From Cellvibrionales bacterium UBA4495 (GTDB lineage: Bacteria > Pseudomonadota > Gammaproteobacteria > Pseudomonadales > Porticoccaceae): a stretch of 27,109 bases of DNA. A program made the position numbers and the translations under genes. Where the stretch lies: NCBI GenBank assembly GCA_002388905.1, contig DGNJ01000017.1:1-27109 (forward strand). The letters run 5' to 3'. Below are positions 22,536-27,109 of this stretch, piece after piece. Within the stretch, counting starts at the first letter, position 1. Each line of letters starts with the position of its first letter. Below the pieces are notes generated by a model. The model ran no database searches, was not told the DNA's origin, and worked only from the letters and a program-made list of their open reading frames with translations.

Positions 22536-24475
22536 CAGCGTTCCTCCTGGCCATCGTTCGGGGGCGTTTGGTAGCGGCCGGCGCCGGGATCCCGCCATTG
22601 GCGGGCTTCCTGCTGGGCACGGAACTTCCGGCGCAGCAGGCCGCCGGGATCGTCGGGAACGCGCCGCAGCCATTGCTCCATGGCCTGTCTTTCCTCGTCG
22701 CCGGGCCCGGTTTCGGCCGCGCGTCCTGCGACACCCTTGCTGTCGTTCGCGCTGTCGTCGTCGGCCGGCCCCGGCTTTGCTTCGCCCCGGGCCGGTTGCT
22801 CGGGTTTACCGGACTGTTCAGCCTGTGGTGCTTCGTGTCGCTCCGGTTTCTGGCCGGTGCTTTCGTCCCGGCCGTCCTGCGGTTGCCCGGATCCCTGCTC
22901 CTGTTTTTGACGTTCGTCGCTTCCGCTTCCGTCGTTCCGGTTCGTGCCGGGTTGCCGGTTGTCGTTCTGTTGCCGGCGCGGTTCCGGTTCGTCGCCGTCC
23001 TGCCCGGCGCCATCGTCGTTGCGGGAATTGCCCGATTCCCGGTCTTGCTTGTCCTGGTTGCCCTCGCCGGATTGTTGCTGTTTTTTTTGCTGGTCGAGCA
23101 GCGATCTGACAATGCGACGGTTATAACGGGCATCCCCCAGACCGGGATCCTTGTCAAGAGCCCTGTCGTAGGCTGCAAGCGCTTTTTCCAGTTCCCCGGC
23201 CCTGGCCAGGGCATTGCCCCGGTTGTAGTGGGCCCGGGCCGAGTCGCCCGTGGCGAAGGCCCGGGCGGCCGATGTGTAATCGCCGCTGCGGTACTCGGCA
23301 ATGCCCTGCCACTGGGGGTTTTCGAACCGCTCGGCGGCCTTTTGCGGGTCGCCCTGTTCGAGGATTTCCATACCCTGTTGGTCCGGTGTCCGCCACAGAT
23401 CCTGCCACCAGCCCGCGCGACTGTCCGGGGCGTAGGCCAGGGGCAGCGCAATCAGGCAGGCAAGGAGACCGCGCCGGAAGGCCAGCACCGTCACCGGTAA
23501 CAGGATTACGGCAAGCCAGTAGCCCCTGTCGCGCCATGTGTCGAACTCCCGGTCCAGTTCGCGAACGCGGGTGTCGGAGGCATTGGCCAGGGGCGACAAC
23601 AGATAATCGATATCCGAGCTGCCAGTGGCCAGGGTCGCATAACGGCCGCCGTGGCTGCGGGCCAGGGTTTCCAGTTCACCCGGGTCGAGTCGCGCCAGGA
23701 CGATATCGCCGCTGCTGTCCCGGGCGAAGCCCTGGTGATCCGACAGGGGGATCGGTGCCCCTTCGCGGGTGCCGACCCCGAGGATCGACAGGGAAAAATT
23801 GTCAAAACCGGCCAGCAGGCGGTCCAGGTTTCTGCGGGCCTGGTGGGTGACGCCGTCGGTGATCATCAGCAGGTCGCCCTCCAGGTGGCCGGCATTCATG
23901 ACCAGTTCGATACCGGTCTGCACCGCCTGTTCCGGGTTGCTGCCGGCCAGGGGCATGATACCGGGATGCAGCGAGGGCACCAGGGCGATAATGGTGCGGG
24001 TGTCGTCGGTAAGGGGAGTGACCACATGGGCACCGCCACTATAGGCCACCAGGGCAGTGGTGCCTTCCGTGCGCGCCTTGAGCAGGTCGATAAGCTTGAG
24101 CCGGGCCCGGACCAGGCGGTTGGGCTTAAGGTCCTCGGCAAGCATGGAGGGGGAGAGGTCGAAGACAATCACCAGTGCGCCCTCCTGTTTGTGAACGGGA
24201 AGGGGGGTACGCTCCCAGGTGGGGCCGGCCAGGCCCACCGAGGCGACCACCAGGGCGGCGAAAAACCAGCGGGCCAGGTTCCGGCCGGCGTTCCCCCCGC
24301 CGTTGTTTTCCACCAGCAGCGGTTGCAGGGCCGGGGCGATAACCTGTTCCCAGGCCCCGGCCCGGTTTCCCGCCCGCCGGACCAGGAGCGCCACGGCCAG
24401 GGCAACGGCAATGCCGAGCAGCCACCAGGGACGCAGAAAGTGGAAATCGGCAACGAGGCGGGGCAGGTCAACCAT
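22532..24475 (-). CDS. batB: BatB/BatC-type protein: vWA domain plus TPR and disordered tail
   Basis: This 647-residue membrane protein starts with hydrophobic segments (about 15-32 and 68-84) and a von Willebrand factor A domain with MIDAS metal residues D106-L-S108-P-S110, T154 and D207. Further hydrophobic segments lie at about 319-350. After these come TPR-like repeats (about 385-455: QGIAEYRSGDYTSAARAF and HYNRGNALARAGELEKALAA). A low-complexity stretch follows at 462-590, rich in Q, N, D, E, G and R. The end has QWLRRVPDDPGGLLRRKF, a family signature. In some bacteria the TPR part is a separate gene (batC); here it is fused. ATG 24475 overlaps the batA stop by eight bases. Confidence 0.92.
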   Translation of the reverse strand: MVDLPRLVADFHFLRPWWLLGIAVALAVALLVRRAGNRAGAWEQVIAPALQPLLVENNGGGNAGRNLARWFFAALVVASVGLAGPTWERTPLPVHKQEGALVIVFDLSPSMLAEDLKPNRLVRARLKLIDLLKARTEGTTALVAYSGGAHVVTPLTDDTRTIIALVPSLHPGIMPLAGSNPEQAVQTGIELVMNAGHLEGDLLMITDGVTHQARRNLDRLLAGFDNFSLSILGVGTREGAPIPLSDHQGFARDSSGDIVLARLDPGELETLARSHGGRYATLATGSSDIDYLLSPLANASDTRVRELDREFDTWRDRGYWLAVILLPVTVLAFRRGLLACLIALPLAYAPDSRAGWWQDLWRTPDQQGMEILEQGDPQKAAERFENPQWQGIAEYRSGDYTSAARAFATGDSARAHYNRGNALARAGELEKALAAYDRALDKDPGLGDARYNRRIVRSLLDQQKKQQQSGEGNQDKQDRESGNSRNDDGAGQDGDEPEPRRQQNDNRQPGTNRNDGSGSDERQKQEQGSGQPQDGRDESTGQKPERHEAPQAEQSGKPEQPARGEAKPGPADDDSANDSKGVAGRAAETGPGDEERQAMEQWLRRVPDDPGGLLRRKFRAQQEARQWRDPGAGRYQTPPNDGQEERW

Positions 24476-25463
24476 GCCGGTCCTCCTGCCGGTGCAGAAG
24501 GCCGAGGACGGCGATGCCCGCGAAAGCGAGGGTCAGGGGCCAGTGGAACAGTGCCTTGGTGGGTCTCAGGGTTTCCGCTTCCTGCTCGACGGGTTCCAGG
24601 CGGTCAATGGTCTCGTAGATCCGGGCCAGTTGCTCCGGGTCACGGGCCCGGAAATAGCGCCCGCCGGTTGTCGCGGCGATTTCTTTGAGCATTTCCTCGT
24701 CCAGGTCGGCGGAAGGATTGAGCCGCTGGCTGGAAAAGAAGCCCCGGCGAACGATTTCCTCGGCGCCGATACCCACCGTGTAGATCTTGATATCGTGGGC
24801 CGCCGCCAGTTCCGCCGCTTTCAGGGGCGGCACCACGCTGGCCGTATCGGCGCCGTCGCTGAGCAGGATCAGTACCCGGCTGTTGTCCGGACGCGACTGA
24901 AGGCGCTTGACCGCGATACCGATGGCGTCGCCGATGGCGGTGGCGCCCCCGGCGAAACCGATCCTGGCCTCCTGAAGCAGAGTATTGAGTGTGCGACGAT
25001 CAAAGGTCAGTGGCGTTTGCAGGTAGGCGCGGGAACCGAAAAGGATCAGCCCCAGGCGATCCCCCCGGCGCTGTTCGACGAATCCGCCGACAATGGCCTT
25101 GACCGCGGAAAGCCGGTCGGTATAACCGTTGTCGGTGGCCATATCCCGGACCTGCATACTCTCGGAGATGTCCACGGCCAAAAGCAGGTCCCGGCCGCTG
25201 GTGGGCAGGGGCATGGGTTCGCCCACCCAGGTGGGCCGGGCGACGGCCAAAATGAGACCGAGCCAGACGGTGACGAGCAGGCCGTAGCGCAGCCAATAGC
25301 CCGCTCCTCCGTCCCGGCGGCTTTCGCCGCCGGCGAGTGCCAGGGCGGCATAGAGTCGCGATCGCAGGGCGGGCCGGCCCGCCGTTACCGGCGGTCGCAC
25401 CAGGCGGTAGAACCAGGGCAGGGGCAGCAGCATCAGCAGCCAGGGCCAATGGAGAGTCAACAT
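24468..25463 (-). CDS. batA: BatA-like vWA-domain membrane protein
   Basis: The 331-residue protein has two N-terminal hydrophobic segments (about 3-22 and 58-76), a vWA domain, and a C-terminal membrane helix (about 308-325). MIDAS residues are visible: D98-I-S100-E-S102, T150 in LQTPLTF, and D203 in LLSDGAD. This class is anchored in the inner membrane and presumably acts with BatB and the MoxR ATPase in a membrane complex. ATG 25463 overlaps the end of the DUF4381 gene by seven bases, and its own stop overlaps batB by eight. Confidence 0.93.
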   Translation of the reverse strand: MLTLHWPWLLMLLPLPWFYRLVRPPVTAGRPALRSRLYAALALAGGESRRDGGAGYWLRYGLLVTVWLGLILAVARPTWVGEPMPLPTSGRDLLLAVDISESMQVRDMATDNGYTDRLSAVKAIVGGFVEQRRGDRLGLILFGSRAYLQTPLTFDRRTLNTLLQEARIGFAGGATAIGDAIGIAVKRLQSRPDNSRVLILLSDGADTASVVPPLKAAELAAAHDIKIYTVGIGAEEIVRRGFFSSQRLNPSADLDEEMLKEIAATTGGRYFRARDPEQLARIYETIDRLEPVEQEAETLRPTKALFHWPLTLAFAGIAVLGLLHRQEDRHG

Positions 25464-25942
25464 AGCTGCTCCCGCCGGTGTCGCCGGATCCAGTGGTCTA
25501 CCGCCTTTGCCAGCTCCCCGGCATCGCCGGCAGCGATATTGGCGGTGCTTCGGTACTGGCTCTGGACCAGGTCCTCCAGTGTTGTCCGTTTGGCGAGGCG
25601 GCCGCCGTCGATAGCGTCGATAGCGGTCAGCAGTTCCCGGGCCGGGAGGCTGCGCAACGGCGTGTCGGCCCTGGCGGTGAGCGCGGTGCGACGGACCAGT
25701 GCCAGGAGCCGGGCCACGGTATCGCCCGGCGGGTCGGTGTCGAGGTGGGCCCGGATTTCGGCCAGTTCGGCCAGGGCGGCGCGCCGGTAGCGGTTGCGCC
25801 GCCGGTGCCGGACCAGGGCGAAAATGCCTAGACCGGCCATCAGGACAAGCAGGACAGCGATCAGCAACCAGCCCGGCGCCGGTGGCCAGAATCCCGGCGG
25901 CGGTGGCGTGTGCAGATCCCGAAGTTGCTCCAGGGGGTTCAC
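25457..25942 (-). CDS. DUF4381 family membrane protein
   Basis: The 161-residue protein begins MNPLEQLRDLHTPPPPGFWP, the usual DUF4381 opening. One transmembrane helix (about 25-44, WLLIAVLLVLMAGLGIFALV) is followed by a basic stretch (RHRRRNRYRR) and a helical cytoplasmic domain. It is a standard partner in moxR/bat operons between the DUF58 gene and batA, but its biochemical role is unknown. It overlaps the DUF58 gene by four bases and batA by seven, so translation is probably coupled. Confidence 0.9.
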   Translation of the reverse strand: MNPLEQLRDLHTPPPPGFWPPAPGWLLIAVLLVLMAGLGIFALVRHRRRNRYRRAALAELAEIRAHLDTDPPGDTVARLLALVRRTALTARADTPLRSLPARELLTAIDAIDGGRLAKRTTLEDLVQSQYRSTANIAAGDAGELAKAVDHWIRRHRREQLC

Positions 25943-26892
25943 GCGGGACTCCTTCGGCGGGATTTGCCGTAGGCCTTCAGGAGCGCGTTCATGACCGGTG
26001 TGTCCGTGGTCAGTTCCACCAATCCCAGACGCAACCGGCCGGCCAGAAGGTGGAGCTGATCGTGGCGCCGGCGAAACTGCGCTTCGAAACGGCGCCGGGT
26101 TTCCAGGTCCCGGGCGTTCACGGTCAGGCGCTGGCGGCCGTCGGTCACGGTGTAGCGCCCAGGCGGCGGAAGCCGGGCTTCAAGGGGGTCGTAGACATTG
26201 AACAGGCTGAGGTCGCAGTGCCGGTGCAATTCAAAGAACTGTCGCTCGCAATGCCGGTCCAGGTCATGAAAATCGCTGATCAGCAGTACCGTGGAGCCCG
26301 GGTGAGCGACCCGGCGCACATCCTCGGCGATTCGCCCCAGGTCAAGGCGGTCTTCCGCCGGTTCCATCAGGGCAAGACAGGTTTCGGTCAGGGTGCGGAT
26401 CAATTCGAGGACGCTGTGGCGACTGCGGCGGGCGCGCACATCCCGCTGGTGCCGGGGGCCGAAGACCAGCCCGCCGACCCGGTCGTTGGCATTGAGCCCG
26501 GCCCAGGCCAGGGTCGCGGCGACGCGGCTGGCCACCACCGACTTGAGTGCCGTGCTCCCGAAAAACATGCTGCTGCGCAGATCCACGGCCACCAGTACGG
26601 GACGCTCCTTCTCCTCCCGGAAAAGCTTGGTATGGGTGGTGTTGGTTCGCGCCGTGACCCGCCAGTCGATACTGCGGATGTCGTCGCCGGGCTGATAGGG
26701 ACGGACTTCGTCGAAATCCATGCCCCGGCCACGGAACCGCGAGCGGTAACCGCCGGCGCCCGTGGCGCTGGCCTGGATTCGAGGGAACAGGACCAGATCC
26801 CGGGCGGAGTGGCGCAGCCTGATAAGCTCCCGGGGGTCGGGAGCGGCCACGTCCAGCCATTTCGGATCCACGGATTCGACCAGTGCCTTCAT
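25939..26892 (-). CDS. DUF58 domain protein (vWA-like), MoxR partner
   Basis: The 317-residue protein has the DUF58 core motif RPYQPGDDIRSIDWRVTART (64-83) followed by FREEKERPVLVAVDLRSSM. The MIDAS-like D104-L-R-S-S has Arg at the position usually Ser, as often seen in this family. It contains no obvious membrane segment, so it is probably cytoplasmic and works with the MoxR ATPase next to it. The ATG at 26890-26892 has no clear Shine-Dalgarno sequence, which suggests translation coupled to moxR, whose stop is 13 bases upstream. Confidence 0.9.
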   Translation of the reverse strand: MKALVESVDPKWLDVAAPDPRELIRLRHSARDLVLFPRIQASATGAGGYRSRFRGRGMDFDEVRPYQPGDDIRSIDWRVTARTNTTHTKLFREEKERPVLVAVDLRSSMFFGSTALKSVVASRVAATLAWAGLNANDRVGGLVFGPRHQRDVRARRSRHSVLELIRTLTETCLALMEPAEDRLDLGRIAEDVRRVAHPGSTVLLISDFHDLDRHCERQFFELHRHCDLSLFNVYDPLEARLPPPGRYTVTDGRQRLTVNARDLETRRRFEAQFRRRHDQLHLLAGRLRLGLVELTTDTPVMNALLKAYGKSRRRSPA

Positions 26893-26905
26893 GGATGGGG
26901 AGGCC

Positions 26906-27109
26906 TCAGGCCGAGGGAACGGCAGCGAGCAGGGAGTCGATCACCCGGTCGGCGGTGATACCGTTGGCTTCCGCCTCGAAGCTAAGGATCAGGCGATGGC
27001 GCAGGATGTCGTGGGCCACTTCCCGAACGTCGTCCGGGGTCACGTAATCGCGACCGTCCAGCCAGGCGAGGGCACGACTGCAGCGATCCAGGGCAATGGT
27101 GGCGCGGGG
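26906..27109 (-). CDS. MoxR-family AAA+ ATPase, C-terminal fragment
   Basis: Reading the reverse strand from the window edge gives 67 residues ending at TGA (26906-26908). They include PRATIALDRCSRALAWLDGR, then DYVTPDDVREVAHDILRHRL and LSFEAEANGITADRVI. This is the characteristic C-terminal lid of MoxR ATPases, which act as chaperone-like remodelers with vWA-domain partners. The ATPase motifs lie beyond the window. It heads the DUF58 / DUF4381 / bat run and is probably the first gene of the operon visible here. Confidence 0.93.
   Translation of the reverse strand, partial: PRATIALDRCSRALAWLDGRDYVTPDDVREVAHDILRHRLILSFEAEANGITADRVIDSLLAAVPSA

Noticed and set aside
22706..23092. Tandem DNA repeat in the low-complexity part of batB
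   Set aside because: The composition is biased but I found no regular repeat unit; it encodes a disordered protein segment.
22478..24688. Long + strand frames opposite the batB gene
   Set aside because: Antisense shadows; the reverse strand carries a vWA domain, TPR repeats and coupled gene overlaps.

Overview
The window looks like a chromosomal segment of a gammaproteobacterium with fairly high GC content. The block DUF1853 / nadK / glpG / yeaC-like (DUF1315) / DUF2797 / pepN (about 10.6-17.2 kb) is an arrangement I recall from Pseudomonas, Marinobacter and related orders. The catabolic genes beside it suggest an environmental or marine organism that uses aromatic or polycyclic compounds. 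Genus and species cannot be read from this sequence.

Region 1 (1-10558, all + strand) is a catabolic cluster. It starts with the tail of one Rieske ring-hydroxylating oxygenase alpha subunit. Next come a beta subunit broken by a one-base frameshift, a second complete Rieske alpha subunit, a phytoene-dehydrogenase-like FAD oxidoreductase, an unrecognised 89-residue protein, a TonB-dependent outer-membrane receptor, a zinc-dependent alcohol dehydrogenase (also frameshifted), an HSL-type alpha/beta hydrolase and an SDR-fold protein without the usual catalytic tyrosine. The simplest reading is uptake through the receptor, ring or side-chain oxidation by the Rieske enzymes, then dehydrogenation and ester hydrolysis. 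The substrate is unknown. No ferredoxin, reductase, ring-cleavage dioxygenase or transcription regulator lies inside the window, so the pathway is incomplete here.

Region 2 (10597-17165) is the conserved housekeeping block: DUF1853 on the - strand, divergent from nadK, then glpG, a DUF1315 gene, a DUF2797 gene and pepN, closely packed on the + strand. Region 3 (17289-19872, + strand) holds a Tas-like aldo/keto reductase and a protein fusing a metallo-beta-lactamase fold to two rhodanese domains.

Region 4 (19947-27109, all - strand) reads, in transcription order, moxR (partial, cut by the window edge), a DUF58 gene, a DUF4381 gene, batA, batB (fused to a TPR/BatC-like part), batD and an orphan parA. 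From DUF58 to batD every junction overlaps by 4-8 bases, which indicates a translationally coupled operon. It is the classic MoxR/Bat membrane von Willebrand factor A system.

I found no rRNA, tRNA, CRISPR array, insertion sequence or phage gene. The most notable points are the two homopolymer frameshifts confined to the catabolic cluster, the SDR without a catalytic Tyr, the altered metal motif of the MBL/rhodanese fusion, and several well-formed palindromes in intergenic or gene-end positions. I did not find a clearly new multi-gene system.
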